Positions 1-11,870 are shown, counted from the first letter of the stretch. The stretch is 64,000 bases of DNA from Megaustenia siamemsis (GCA_032433765.1 JAVIAB010000139.1:49064740-49128739), one strand, 5' to 3'. Program-made: numbers and translations. Notes: generated from the sequence alone by a model not told the origin.

Positions 1-124
1 CTGTCTATCTATTGTCCTTTTAAGTGAATGAGGGCACTTAGGTCAGAAATGATAGACTCTCTATGTCATGATCTTTGTGATCATGTGTCAGATCTTTCTA
101 TTTATCTATCTATTGACCTTTCCT

Positions 125-1900
125 TGTAAAGATCTTTTATCAAATCTTGCCATTTGTCTCTGTTCTGTGCAAGCAGCTCTATCTCATTGAGAGAGCCGAT
201 TCCTGCTGCTCTTGCCTCTCTCATCAATGTACTTCTCAGTGTCTCTCTGGGTCAGCCTCTTTTCCTCTTACCTGTCATTTCCCACTTGAGGGCTTGCTTT
301 GTTATTCGGTTATTATCTCTCCTCATCACATGTCCAACATATGACCATCGTCTTTTCTTGATTACTGAAGATATTAGGGGTTGATTAGCGATTTCTCTAA
401 TTTTCTCATTTGTTTTGAATTCGTTCCATGCTATACCAAGTATTTTCCTTAGACATTTATTTTTTAATGCTTTCAACTTTGTTTCTATGTATCTTGTTGT
501 TTTCCAGCTCTCACACGCATACGTAAGGGTTGATAGTACGTTTGATTTGAATAGTCTAAGTTTTGTGTTAGTGCTGATGAGTTTTGATTTCCACAACTTT
601 TCATGGCTCCTGAAAGACATTGCTGCTTTAGCTATTCTGATTCTAATTTCTTTGCTTGTATCCCCTTCTCGATCAGTGTGACTTCCAAGACAGATAAAGT
701 GATCGATCTTTTCCACTGGTTTGTTTTCCATGTATATTCTGTCATCTGTTGGAATTAAGCTTTTCATGACCTTAGTCTTTTCATGATTGATCTCAAGCCC
801 AATTTTGCTGGCTATTGATGATAGTTCATTTGTGTTTTCCTGCATCGTTTTTATCTGACTGTTGATAAGGACTATGTCATCAGCAAAGTCGAGGTCCTCC
901 AAATGGTCTCCTTGTATCCATTCGATGCCTTTATTACCAGTGCAGCATTTCTTCATTATGAAGTTCATAACAACTCCAAATAACAAGGATGACAAAATAC
1001 ATCCTTGTTTAACCCCAGTTTCTATTGGAAAACATTTGTCAATCCTTCCTCTGTACTAACTGCACATGTGTAGCCATCATACATGTCTTTGATAACATTT
1101 ATGATTTTTTATGGTAAGCCATATTGCCTCAGATTTTTTCACAAAGAATCTCTATGAATGCTGTCAAATGCTTTTTTGAAGTCAGTGAAGTTAAGTACAA
1201 AATGTTTTTGCTTTTCAATATGTTCCTCCAATGTAAGTCATAGAGTAAAAATGTGGTTAAGGCAGCTTCTCCCTTTTTCTAAACCCAGCATGCTCTTCAC
1301 GCATTACTGAATTTATTGAATCCTTTATTCTATTCATGATGATTTTTCAGAATAACTTTGAGGCAACTGACGAAAGTGTCACACCTCTCCAGTTGTTACA
1401 ATCTCTGAGATTGCCCTTTTATGGAATCTTAACAATGATTGGGGAGCCGCGATAGTTCAATGGTTAGTGAACTGGACTACAAAGGACAAGGGGTAGAAGG
1501 GGTTCGATCCCAACCGACGGCTTCCGGGTTCACCCAGCCTTAAATGGGTACCAAATTTTTTCTGGGAAAGTAAATCAGCACGGGCGTAATAACGACCACA
1601 TACCCCAAAAATCATGTTCTGAAGGTCTGTAAAATATAGGGTCACTAACACCATATTTCCCTATACGCCACTTGGCGTGACGGAGGTACTTTACTTTTAA
1701 CTTACTAACAATGATTCCTTTTTTCCACTTATGAGGCACCTTCTCTGCTTTCCAAATGATGTTGAACATTTTCTGAAGGTGTATTAAATTATGGCTATCA
1801 ATTGCCTTGAGAATCTCAGCTGTTAACTTATCCTCGCCAGCAGCCTTTTGTTGTCCATACGCTTTAAGGAGGTCTCAATTTTGCTCTAGGTCTATCTATC
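125..1900 (-). mobile_element. LINE-A copy: non-LTR retrotransposon, reverse transcriptase and C-terminal region, decayed
   Basis: On the minus strand the region reads as the RT part of a non-LTR retrotransposon. The catalytic motif appears as EDLDFADDIVLI near 870-900, followed by the KTLRRTLIREARAA-type C-terminal end near 200-250. The 248-residue ORF at 252-995 covers the C-terminal half. Frameshifts break the upstream half, where NKAAGEDKLTAEIL-like sequence ends near 1850. The 3' end carries an ATAG-rich tail at 100-125. A SINE interrupts it at 1441-1706. The same family recurs at 4080, 31560 and 48990. Confidence 0.85.
1441..1706 (+). mobile_element. SINE-1 copy inserted in the LINE, with 10-bp target duplication
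   Basis: A tRNA-derived SINE with an A-box-like TAGTTCAATGGTTAGTG and a B box GGTTCGATCCC, a body with CCGGGTTCACCCAGCCTTAA, and a tail CGCCACTTGGCGTGACGG ending in ACTTTACTTTTAACTTACT. AACAATGATT is duplicated exactly on both sides (1431-1440 and 1707-1716), so the boundaries are certain. Confidence 0.92.
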
Positions 1901-2069
1901 TTTCGTTCGCTCGAAGTATTGTCTATATCAGCAATGTCGTTTCCTGTATGAATTTTACTGTCTTTTGTAATTCTTGCAGTGACCCATATAGTTTTGTCTG
2001 TAGTGTTGTATCTATGGGCCAATGGATTTTCCTCAGTCTACTATATTCAGTGCAGTCTTGAAGTATGTG

Positions 2070-2430
2070 TTCAGCAGTCTGGGATGCCTATCCACATGTA
2101 CAAGTAGTTGATGTGCCGATCTTGAATTTTGTATACATGTGACTATGGAGTCGATTGTGTCCTGTTCTTAGGCGTATAATGATAACTTGTTCATATCTAT
2201 TCATATTATGAAAGGCATCCTGATTTGGGGCTTGTGGTCCTCTGATTGATTTGATTATCTGTTTCTTATGATGGTATGTAAGTGGTGTATCTAGTTGTGT
2301 GCCTGTTGAACCTTCCTTTGCCAACTGATCTGCTTTCTCATTTCCTGGTATTCCACAGTGAGACGGGATCCACTGCAGGGCAACCCTGTGGTGCTTGCAG
2401 AGTTCAGTCAATAAGGTCTGCAGATGTGGT
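2070..2430 (-). mobile_element. LINE fragment with RNase H domain
   Basis: A 107-residue minus-strand ORF contains the RNase H-type motif LQWIPSHCGIPGNEKADQLA followed by EGSTGTQL and a C-terminal IIIRLRTGHNRLHSHMY. I-like and Jockey-like non-LTR elements carry this domain. The rest of the element is absent or unrecognisable. It is followed by a (TA)n stretch at 2470-2548. Confidence 0.85.
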
Positions 2431-2469
2431 AATTTGCTCTAGGTGAAATTATCTAAATTTATGTGTATA

Positions 2470-2474
2470 TATAC

Positions 2475-2548
<74 letters not shown>
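2470..2548. repeat. (TA)n microsatellite
   Basis: An almost pure TA run of about 75 bp with a few TATACA interruptions at each edge. Confidence 0.95.
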
Positions 2549-2553
<5 letters not shown>

Positions 2554-2639
2554 TATTATCAAGAACACAAGATAAGCAATGGAGAAAGAAACTAAAAAAG
2601 CAGAATGATTAAAGGAAAAGAGGAATATTTTATTAATGG

Positions 2640-3810
2640 AGTACAATCTGAAGTAAGAGTAACAAACAAAAGTTAAGTCTGATCCTAAATTTAAAACTAC
2701 AAAAAATAAAATGGTTCCTGTTAAAAATTAAAAAAAAACATTAATATATTGATATAACAATTGTTAATAACAGTTGAGCCTATTTAATATTTAATCAACC
2801 CGCTTTTAACTGACAATTCTGAGCCAGTCTTTTACTATATTTTGGAAAGAAATGTTATTATTGCTTATTGTGCAGTCTAGAGTTACCCTTGGAACTCTTC
2901 TGTCTGTGAAAACATTTCTAACCAATTCTAAGTTCTTAGGCTTCAAATGGATTATGAAAAACAGTTACGGTTCTATAGACACAGCTTTTTATAAAAATTA
3001 TTATGAATTCTTTATAATAACAACAATAATAACAACTCCTGTACACAAAATAGATATTACAAATCCTTTATAATAAATTATGACAAACCTCTACATATCC
3101 TTTATAATAAATTATGACAAACCTCTACATATCCTTTATAATAAATTATGACAAGAACTCTACAATCTTTTACAATAATAAAAATTATAAATCTTTTACA
3201 ACAAATATGATAAATTTGGAATGATTTTGAAATTTATTTTGTTTAATATGTCAAATAAATAATAATAGGTCTTCCATCTCAAGAGATGAACGGATGTGTC
3301 ATAGAAGATGACTCAAGATTAAACACAGCAAAGAGATGACTTTCCTTAACTCTTTCTGTGCCGCAATTAACTCTTGGGACTTCTGCCTTCTGACCAAATT
3401 TAAAACGCGGGATTTTATTTTAATTACCAAATAAAATGAGGTTGTTATTTAAAAATAAAAAAAGCTGGGGTAAGGTGTATGAAGACTATGTGTTGACCTG
3501 GCCGAGAACTCTTCGTTCTCAGTGGTTCGTTACAAAAGAACATATTTGCTGCTTCCAAATTCAACAAATAACCGATCATGATGCAAACATGAATATTTGT
3601 AAAATGTGAAGAGCAGAGTGCCAAATTTAATTATAAGAAGTACATTGAAATTAATATATATTCAAAAAGGTGGTTTAATGTTTTTTTGTGTGTTTAAACT
3701 GGGGATGTGAGTAGTGTTTTTGCGGTCTTTTGAGTTGCAGTTTCAACGATATCATATTAACCCTGGGAAACCAGAGAGCAACAAAAGAAGAGAACAGAAG
3801 CATCGCTTCT
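2640..3810. other. AT-rich intronic stretch without recognisable genes
   Basis: It contains a 34-bp direct repeat in about three copies at 3050-3165 (CCTTTATAATAAATTATGAC). Otherwise I see no coding or structured signal. Confidence 0.5.
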
Positions 3811-3815
3811 CTTAC

Positions 3816-3921
3816 TTGTGTCCGATTTCGTGAGCAATGGTAAAGGCTGAGGCTAGTCCAATGTCTTGGTTTATGCTGCAGCTTCTCTCCTTTTCACACA
3901 TTCCATCGACTGGGGCCAGGC
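3816..3921 (-). CDS. ADAMTS: ADAMTS-like gene, zinc-binding (HEIGH) exon
   Basis: Minus-strand exon of 106 nt between a TTTCTTTAG acceptor and a GTAAG donor (3811-3815). It completes the Gly from the microexon and reads [19 protein letters not shown], then [20 protein letters not shown] holds the first two zinc-ligand histidines and the general-base Glu of the HEXXHXXGXXH(D) metzincin motif. The third His would lie in the next exon, outside the window. It ends with AA of a split codon, consistent with the Asn that follows HEIGH in the family. Catalytic residues visible here are intact, so the protease is inferred to be functional. Confidence 0.95.
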
Positions 3922-4079
3922 CTAAAGAAACGTGATGTAGTCAGTGCAATGAGAAAATTAAAGTTCACGAAACTAACAAAACAGATAGATTTAAACAGGA
4001 CAGACACGACATAAATATAACCATTAATTATATACGGTACCGTATGCACTGTACTGCACTGTACTGTTATGTTATGATT

Positions 4080-4395
4080 TTCGATTATCATAGCAGTATT
4101 ATTTTATAGCAAAGCAAGCCCTCATATGGGAAACAACAGGTAAAAGAAAAAGAGGAAGACCCAGGGAGACACTGAGAAGAACATTGATGAGAGAGGCAAG
4201 AGCAGCAGGAATCGGCTCCCTCAATGAGATAGAACTGCTTGCACAGAACAGAGACAGATGGCGAGATTTGATAAAATATCTTTAAAAGAAAACTGCTAGA
4301 ACAAAAATTCATATAGGAGAAGGTGTATCTTGGTCTACGCCCTATGGGCCGGTTACGGCTCGAAAGGTCAATAGATAGATAGATAGATTATTTTT
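4080..4395 (+). mobile_element. LINE-A 3' end fragment with ATAG tail
   Basis: The segment encodes QALIWETTGKRKRGRPRETL and then EARAAGIGSLNEIELLAQNR, the C-terminal end of LINE-A, followed by the family's 3' UTR (TCTACGCCCTATGGGCCGG) and an (ATAG)n tail at 4370-4388. It is almost identical to 51700-51977. Confidence 0.88.
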
Positions 4396-4714
4396 GTATA
4401 AATATTTTTTTAAAATAGTATTTTTTGTTCTCCCGTTTTTTTCCGTTTACTTATTTGAATTATTTTTCCATTAATTTCTTTTTTAAGTTGTCATTAAAAT
4501 ATTTGTGGAGGCGAAGGCGCGCTTACCAGCACCAGAGCTGGAAGTTGTCAGCGACCCACAGCTGATGGCTTGCGCTAGGATCGGTGAACCAAAACCATCT
4601 AGACCGTGCTCCACCTCTCCATGGTGCCTCCAGTAACAGACTAACCTGTCTAGTTTGGCCAAGCGTGCAGGGATCGAAGAGGGAAGACAACCCGGTACTC
4701 AAAAATGTCGTGCT

Positions 4715-4880
4715 GAAGTCGGATGTGTTGGGCCGAAAAGCGTAAATATAACAGTTATACTGCAAACCACAACACAACTTAGACACGTCCACAACGTCCT
4801 TGTAAGGGCGGATGATGAAGAGGAATATTCTAGTCTACTACGATACTCCAGAATACTTTAGTCATCGGGCGAACGCAACC
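4715..4880 (+). repeat. Unnamed dispersed repeat, copy 1
   Basis: It shares a co-linear pattern with 5670-5830: TCGGATGTGTTGG, AAATAT, CCACAAC, ACGTCCTTGTAAGGGCGGATG and CGGGCGAACGC. The element type is unknown. Sequence from 4510 leading into it may belong to the same element. Confidence 0.55.
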
Positions 4881-5274
4881 AACCAGCCAAAATATGTGTT
4901 AATGAATGTCTTTATTTTTTTATCTATGTCATGAATAAGATTTCAAGTGAATTTCATGTGTTTTTTTTCGCACAACAGAGGATTTACAAATTATTATTCA
5001 TTTTTAGCTTATGCCTCTTAAGTATTTTCATTGTATGAGAACTTCTAATCACAATTTCGGCTTCTTTAATTGTGCCTTGTTCATTTGAAATAGCAATTTT
5101 TAAAGCGAGACAAATGTTTGGTTAGTCATTTTTTTTTTTTTTTGGTTAGTTTTGGTTCTCATCATAATATTTCATCTCCAAAAGACGAAATGTAAACAAG
5201 CTATTTAACATAATAAACATTATCTTAATAAACCGACGACTGACCACGAAATAAAGATATGGATTGATAAAACA

Positions 5275-5400
5275 TTAGGAAACAGCAATAGGAAAGGTCA
5301 ACAGAATAGAAAAAGACTACAAACTATATTTGCCTTCGACACTGAAAGGCAAACGAGGAAGGAAAGAAGAAAGAGAATAGATTACAGACATATTGTGCTT
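5275..5400 (+). mobile_element. LINE-D 3' end fragment
   Basis: GACTACAAACTATATTTGCC then TTCGACACTGAAAGGCAAACGAGGAAGGAA matches the 3' ends at 15940-16010 and 47720-47770. Confidence 0.7.
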
Positions 5401-5669
5401 TAAAAAAAAAATCTATTCCCGTTTCATGAGCGGCTCTGAGCAATACTTTTGGCTATAGGGGTGTGTTTGTGCGACCACGTGAATATAGGCCTGAAACCTC
5501 GAACAAGAGAGGAAAGAAAGAATGCATGTAGACAACGACAATACATTCTGGATTACTGGAATGTTAGCACAGAAGGGTACAGTCGCGTCTTGTGGCGAAG
5601 AAGGAAATATGGTGCTCATGTCCCTCATCACCACATCTATGGGTGATTTGGTCAACATCACGTAAGGCC

Positions 5670-5830
5670 GGTCTAAGCTCGAATGTGTTGGACCGGAGGG
5701 CACAAATATCACATTTCCACTGTGTACCACAACTCGATGCATTTTCGCCTACTTAACGTCCTTTTAAGGGCGGATGCCGGAGAGAATTATTCATTCCTTT
5801 AGCAGCCGTCGGGTGAATGCCAGGAAGAGC
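5670..5830 (+). repeat. Unnamed dispersed repeat, copy 2
   Basis: See the copy at 4715. The shared blocks include GTCCTTTTAAGGGCGGATG and CGTCGGGTGAATGC. Divergence is high. Confidence 0.5.
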
Positions 5831-5929
5831 AAAGAAAGAATGTCAATGATTGATAAATATTAATCTACTAACATATCTTTCCCATAAAAATCATTTAACT
5901 AGAAAGTTCACAAATGTTTGTGGTCTCAA

Positions 5930-6149
5930 TCTGGAGTAACTAACTGTTTTAAAAATAAATGAAATCTTCGAAATTGAAGAGCTGAGAAAACAGCTAGGAA
6001 AAATTCCCGTCACTGAACACATAAAAAAAAAAACCCGCAAAAAAAACCCAGATAAAATGGTTGAGCCACAAGATAAGACAGAAATATGAACATTCAATAC
6101 AGTGAGCCCTTAGAAAACGCTACGAAAACACCTTATTCAAGGGGCGATC
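5930..6149 (+). mobile_element. LINE-D fragment, 5' side of a nested insertion
   Basis: It is decayed C-terminal sequence of LINE-D, the part reading KIPVTEHIKK in family copies, ending CAAGGGGCGATC. It resumes at 7465 after LINE-C. Confidence 0.65.
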
Positions 6150-7464
6150 GGGATTATGCTACTATCAGTGCCAGGAAAAATATTAGGCAGAATCATTCTG
6201 GAGAGACTAAAGGAGGCTATAGAGAAACACTTGAGAGATGAACAAGCAGGTTTTAGGAAGAGCAGATCATGTGCTGATCAAATAACTACTCTACGTATAA
6301 TAGTTGAACAAAGTTAGAACTAAAATCCCCACTTTATATTGGATTCATAAATTACGAAAAGGCATTTGATAGTTTAGACAGAAGAATGCTTTGGAAGTTG
6401 CTGAGTCATTACGGAAATCCCCATAAAGTTTATTAACCTGATAAAAACAATGTATGAAGGAACAAAATGTAGTGTGGTGCATGAAGGACAGCTTACAGAA
6501 GCATTTGAAATAAGAACAGGAGTAAGGCAAGGATGCCTTCTGTCCCCATTTTTCTTTCTACTGGCCATAGATTGGATTATGAAAATAACTCAAAACAACA
6601 GAAATGGAATCCAGTGGTCACTGACCAAACAACTTGGTGATTTAGACTTTGCTGATGACATAGCTCTCCTATCACACAGCCATCAACAGATGCAGGATAA
6701 AATGAGTATATTAGATGAGAGATCATGAGTATATTAGATGATAGATCACAACAGCTAGGACTAAAGATTATAGAGATAAGACCAACATTATGAGAATTAA
6801 TGCAGTTGGCAATAACCAAATAAAACTAGGAGAAATACCTCTACTATACGTATAATCTTACATATATCTGGACAGTAATATAGATAAAGAGGGAGGAACA
6901 GAAAATGATACCAAAATAAGGATATCAAAAGCAAGAGGAGCTTTCATTGCACTGGAAAACATATGGAAATCCAAAGAAATTAGGTTAAATACAAAAATAA
7001 AATTTTTCAACTCAAATGTTAAGTTGGTCCTATTATATGGCTGTGAAACATGGAGAATAACAAAATTGACAATCACGAAGGTACAGACTTTCATTAATGG
7101 ATGCTTGCGCAGAATAAAGGGATGGAAATGGCAGGACAAAGTCACTAACATAGAATTATGGAAATGTACCGGTCAAATACCAATGGATAAAGAGATACAG
7201 CGAAGAGGATGGCGATGGATAGGACACACACTACGGAAGCCAACTGAGAGTTTTACACAACAGACCCTTTTTTGGAATCCCCAGGGGAAAAGACAAAGAG
7301 AAAGACCAAGGAATTCTTGGAGAAGACAGATCGAAACAGAGATGAAGATGATGGGGAAGACATGGAATGATATTAAAAGAATTGCAAAAAACAGAACGAC
7401 ATGGAAAGTGTTTGTTGAAGACCTATGCTCCACTGGGAGCTAAAAGGTAGAAGAAGAAGAAGAA
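6150..7464 (+). mobile_element. LINE-C copy: 5'-truncated non-LTR retrotransposon inserted in LINE-D
   Basis: This plus-strand RT sequence begins at GKILGRIILERLKEAIEKHL and DEQAGFRKSRSCADQITTLR. It includes RTGVRQGCLLSPFFFLLAID, the LGDLDFADDIALLSH catalytic box (about 6635-6670) and a C-terminal region with LLYGCETWRITK, WRWIGHTLRKP and WNPQGKRQRERPR. Several frameshifts break it. The 3' end is a (GAA)n tail. The flanks GGGGCGATC (6141-6149) and GGGACGATC (7465-7473) form a 9-bp target duplication with one mismatch. Confidence 0.88.
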
Positions 7465-7565
7465 GGGACGATCACGAAAAAGATGGGTCAAAAGACCGCA
7501 AACTATAGCTCTCTTGACTTTAAATGGTAGAAGAAGTAGAAGATAGGTCGAAGAGTGAAGAAATC
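7465..7565 (+). mobile_element. LINE-D fragment, 3' side of the nested insertion
   Basis: CGATCACGAAAAAGATGGGTC and then AAAGACCGCAAACTATAGCT continue the LINE-D copy interrupted at 6149. Confidence 0.7.
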
Positions 7566-7936
7566 TGGTAGCATCCAAAGTTGACAATAAAATAAAAATG
7601 AGCCTTATTTATTTCATGTAGGGACTTGTATCCTATTTTGATTTTTATTTTGTGGGAAAAGAGAAGGGAGGAGGAGGTAATGGAAGCAAAAAACGGAAGG
7701 GGGAATCTAACCTGTATACTGCGACTACACATCCGTCTTTTTCATCATCAACGATCGTGCGCTCATTCAAATGTGCATCCATATCTTGTCTTCGTTACAC
7801 CAAGCTCGCACTTTACAGTATTATGTTCGCTCTTCAGTTTACGCTTATTTGGACAGACTGAAATTCAATAACCATTAATCTAGACGCATGTACTTTCCAG
7901 AACTTTGCTTCAATTCGAGCTCGTCTGAAGCAATCT

Positions 7937-7963
7937 CTTCCCCCCCCCCCTTTCTCTCTCTCT

Positions 7964-8010
<47 letters not shown>
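7937..8010. repeat. Polypyrimidine (CT)n tract
   Basis: A C10 run followed by a (CT)n run of about 60 bp. Confidence 0.95.
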
Positions 8011-8215
8011 GACAGACCTTCCACTTCCTCTGTTAACAAGTTCAAAGGTTCTTTGATGTCTTGAAACCACCTTATTCTTGTTTTGCCCCTGACTAAGTTT
8101 TATGGAACTAAACCTTTTATTATTATTCTTTCCAGACCACCATGTCTTCTAATGTGACCGAAATATTTCATTTTTCTGTGTAAGATATTGGTTATAAACT
8201 ACTGTTTCCAGAGCC
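8010..8215 (-). mobile_element. LINE C-terminal fragment
   Basis: On the minus strand it reads KYFGHIRRHGGLERII and later TRIRWFQDIKEPLNLL, the end of a LINE ORF2-like protein. Confidence 0.6.
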
Positions 8216-8800
8216 ACTAAGCGGAAACGGAGATGGCTCTATTTCGTGGACAATAACCAGGTGTCCTCAAAGTAGTGCCCTCTACGTTTTCAGTTCATTA
8301 GCAGTCAATAGTTGTTATCAGCTAAAGAGCTTAATTTTCCGAGTCAATAGATTACTTCAATGTTTTTATTTTATTGTTATTACTTAGTCCCCATATTGTG
8401 GCTCTTTTACACGCCTACCTGGCAACACTCTCGTTATGTCTGATTTAATAACCGAAATATTTAGTATAAGATCAGTATCCAGCTTCTGTCTTGAGTTACT
8501 GTCAGTTAATAATACACTCCTTAGAATTTTGAAAACAATATAGGTCTATACTTATACATGTAATTACATGAATAAGAATAATAAAAATAATAATAATAAT
8601 GGACAAGTGATTTTTGTTCGTGTTCTTAACTTTTATTTAAAGGAAAGTTACCGCACGTTCTCATTTCCCCGGACATGACCTCAATTTCAAAGGTTAAATT
8701 ACCGTTCTAGAGGAATTTTTTTAATCAACCCGGATGTCCGGAAATTGTACCTGCGGATTTTATTTATTTATTTTTGTCTTCTTGAAATCTTCTCATCAAA
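8215..8800. other. Intronic stretch, no recognisable feature
   Basis: Mixed composition with a short (AAT)n run at 8578-8600. I see no gene. Confidence 0.4.
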
Positions 8801-9660
8801 CAGAAATTTGAATTATCCATCAAATGTATACATTGATGGCAAAGATCTACGAATCATAAAATCAACATATACTGGGAACAAACAACAGCCATAAGAAGTA
8901 CCAACTAAACAGGACAGTTCCAATATATAAAACAAGGAGTCAGACGAGTCTGTGTTTTGTTGCCGGATTTGATTTCACTTTACTGCGAAAATATGAGATC
9001 AATAGTAGACAAAAAAAGAATTGAAGTCAACGGTCACAACATAAATAATTTACGATATGCGGATGACACAGTCTTAATAGCTGAGACAGAGAATGAACTA
9101 CAAGAAATGATAGGCGTAATAGTAAAAGAAAGCAACAAGAAAGGTCTCAGACTAAATAGTAAGAAAACAGAAGTAATGGTCATATCGAACAAAAAAAACA
9201 TCATAATCATGCAGCATAAAAATAAACAGGGCAAATCTGAAACAAGTGCAATGCGTCAAATACTTGGGTACAATAATAACATTAGATGGAAGACCCACAA
9301 CAGAAATAAAAAGTAGAATAGCTCAGGCCAAAATAGCATTTCAGAAAATGAAAAATGTCTCTATGCAACAGCACTATGTCAAGAGAAGTGAGAAAGAGAG
9401 TTCACTGGTGCTATATAGAGCCAATTTTGACCTATGAAGCGAATCATTGACAGCAAACAAGCAAATGAAAAGACGATTAAAGGCCACACAGATGGGATTT
9501 CTCAGAAGAATGTTGAAAGTTCCCTGGACAGCTAAAAAGACCAACAAGGAAATTATCAAAGAGGCCAACACGAAAAGGAAGCTCCTAATAAACATCAGAA
9601 AGAAACAGTCAACATTTTTTGGAAACATTCAGAACTGTAGCATTTCATTCGTACTTGAAA
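8800..9660 (+). mobile_element. LINE-B copy, RT and C-terminal region, decayed
   Basis: A plus-strand RT fragment with NNLRYADDTVLIAETENELQ (9040-9100), GLRLNSKKTEVMVIS, then in other frames RRMLKVPWTAKKTNKEIIKE and RKLLINIRKKQSTFFGN. At least two frameshifts are present. The same family occurs at 34340, 45600, 54150 and 57440. Confidence 0.85.
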
Positions 9661-9667
9661 AAAAAAA

Positions 9668-9696
9668 ATATATATATATATATATATAAACATGAG

Positions 9697-9754
<58 letters not shown>
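9668..9754. repeat. (TA)n microsatellite
   Basis: Two TA runs separated by AACATGAGCAAA. Confidence 0.95.
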
Positions 9755-9756
<2 letters not shown>

Positions 9757-10160
9757 ACAGAAAATCAGGGCAACGGCGAAACATTCACAGGCTACTAAAC
9801 TGAAGCAAATACCCTCCGCCGGAAAGTGAATGAACGAGATTTGATAACGTTGGTGAAGTTTATTGTTGTATAGTAGGCATTCAACAAAAAGAAGTAATTT
9901 GTTTGTTTACAGAGCATTTCTTGCAAATGCTGAAATAACCATATTATCATCGTCCAACCACGGTCGCCGACTTGTACAACTATTGTTGGCTGTGGTTCAA
10001 CACATTCCCTCACTATTTCAATGCGATTTTTGTCTGCACTTGACAAACGTGTAGACATCGTAAAGAGAAAAAAAATCTACCCTTGGGTAGCATATCTTGC
10101 ACACACTTTTCAAAGCTTCAGCTCGTCATAAAACATGAATAATGTGAAGGGTTAATCCAC
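9755..10160. other. Intronic stretch, no recognisable feature
   Basis: Two short overlapping ORFs on opposite strands (9795-10058) show no family resemblance and look accidental. Confidence 0.4.
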
Positions 10161-10184
10161 AGTTAACTATATATAGAGCCAGAC

Positions 10185-10362
10185 ATACAGACAGACAGAC
10201 AGACAGACACACAGACAGACAGACAGACAGGCAGGCAGGCAAGGCAGGCAGACAGACAGAGACAAACGGCCGGACAGGCAAGGCAAGGCAAGACAGACAG
10301 AGACAAGCGGCCGGACAGGCAGACAGGGAAGGCAAGACAGACAGATAGGCAGACAGACAGAC
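10185..10362. repeat. (CAGA)n / GGCAGG minisatellite
   Basis: Tetranucleotide CAGA runs interspersed with GGCAAGGCAAG and a duplicated AGACAAACGGCCGGACAGGC. Cys/Leu-rich minus-strand ORFs here are artefacts. Confidence 0.92.
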
Positions 10363-10589
10363 AGTTAGTTGTGGCTAATTCAACACTGTTCATTAGTAAT
10401 GCCATTGTTCCCGTATCATACTCTCGTAGGTTGCAATGTAGTTGACCGTGACTGATGGATCTGGCCAGGATAATTCTCCACACTAGTGACGCCATTCTTG
10501 AATTTCTCAATCCATTCTACACTTGTGCATGATTCTAAACCCTTGCTACTATACTAAATTACCGACCGATAATGAACCTCTATAGGTTT

Positions 10590-11010
10590 TACGCCTTCTT
10601 ACTCTTCTTTCCTTCCTCATTTGCCTTTCAACGCCGAGGGGAGACATAAAATGTGATCGTTTGCTCTTCTGTTCGTCTCTGCTGCTTTTATGTTTCCTTG
10701 TGCTTCTAATATTCCGTTAATTCATCTTTTTCGTGCTCGACCCTTGGGTCTGGTGCTCTCGGAACGTTTATTGAAGGCTAGTTGTGCTGTGTTTTGATCA
10801 CACTGCATTGTCACGTTGCCTAAACACCATTTTATCTGTTGTTTCTTTATATAATCTATGGCGAGGACTGTTCCTAGTTTTTTATTCTGAGTTCTTCATT
10901 TCTGAAGTTGTCTCTAGGCTATTTCCTGTCATTTGTCTAACATCACCTTAGAGGTTATTTTTCTTATTGTTCTTGCATCTAGGGTCCAGGACTGGCATTG
11001 GTAGCACAAT
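10590..11010 (-). mobile_element. LINE-D C-terminal fragment
   Basis: The minus-strand copy is anchored by the family's TTTGCCTTTCAACGCCGAGG (10620) and by CTAGGGTCCAGGACTGGCAT (10980), matching the inverse of 15600-16000. Confidence 0.75.
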
Positions 11011-11540
11011 GTTGGGATGAAGATTGTATGCGCATTCACTAAACGAAAATATTACATTTCGCTGCTTTTGCTTAATGTACTGATGCAAGGGCGGCTTCAT
11101 CTTTTCGAATTGATCCCTAGATTCATATTCCTGTCGCATGCGTGTCAATGCCATCTATTCATAGTTCAAGGTTACCAAGGCCGCATACCAGACACACAAC
11201 GATAGCTGCCGTGCATGCGATATTTAATATAACAATTCGTTTCCAACTCAACGACTCAACGTTTTCACGTATTTCTAAATTAATGTTCAGATTGCATGAG
11301 TTTGAGGATAGCATAAAGATTCTTTCGCAGGTATAACGTTTTCTAAACGTAAAGAGACCTGTTTGGATTTCAAGAGTTGATTAATTTCAGCTGAAGCAGT
11401 GGTTCCCAAATTTGAAACAAGGGCTCCATTTTCTCTGTTCATCATGCAATCATATAGTGACTTAATGTAGCAACAACAAAAAAAAACAACAACAAAACAA
11501 AAACCCCCACAGTATATTTATATTTACCAATGATATTTTC
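11010..11540. other. Intronic stretch, no recognisable feature
   Basis: I see only an A/C-rich run at 11470-11510. Confidence 0.4.
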
Positions 11541-11544
11541 TAAA

Positions 11545-11870
11545 TGATTTTTTGGGGGCCTCGGTAGCCTAGTCCGACGTTCGGACGACCCGTGTTCGAT
11601 TCTCGCTGGGAGCAGTGTGAGTTGTGCTCGTGGTTGGAAAAAAAAATACCCCGACGGTCGACCCAGCCATTGGCAGAAATGGATACCAGGGTATTACCCT
11701 GGGAAGGTGAGGAATGTCGCTTCGCATCTGAGTTTCGATGCTTGAGGCAACACTATACAGAAATATCCGAACATTTCTGGATAGGTGGCCGAGCACATAT
11801 GGATGAAAACTCGCGTGCTAAGACGCCGGTTCAAGTCTCGTACTTTACCATTACATTTTCACAGTCCTCA
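11545..11870 (+). mobile_element. SINE-4, tRNA-derived
   Basis: The head has GCCTCGGTAGCCTAGTCCGA and a B box GTTCGATTC, followed by an A9 run and a body with GACCCAGCCATTGGCAGAAA. A second tRNA-like piece (GTGGCCGAGCACA, GTTCAAGTCTC) at 11785-11850 may be a fused or neighbouring unit. Confidence 0.6.

Noticed and set aside
1441..1530. tRNA genes suggested by A and B boxes (also near 29878, 41967 and 53230)
   Set aside because: They are tRNA-derived heads of SINEs. The cloverleaf is incomplete and the SINE body follows.
5413..5742. 109-codon minus-strand ORF
   Set aside because: It overlaps an unclassified dispersed repeat and lacks a family pattern.
10126..10510. Cys-Leu-Ser-Val rich ORFs resembling small secreted proteins
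   Set aside because: They are encoded by a (CAGA)n tetranucleotide array.
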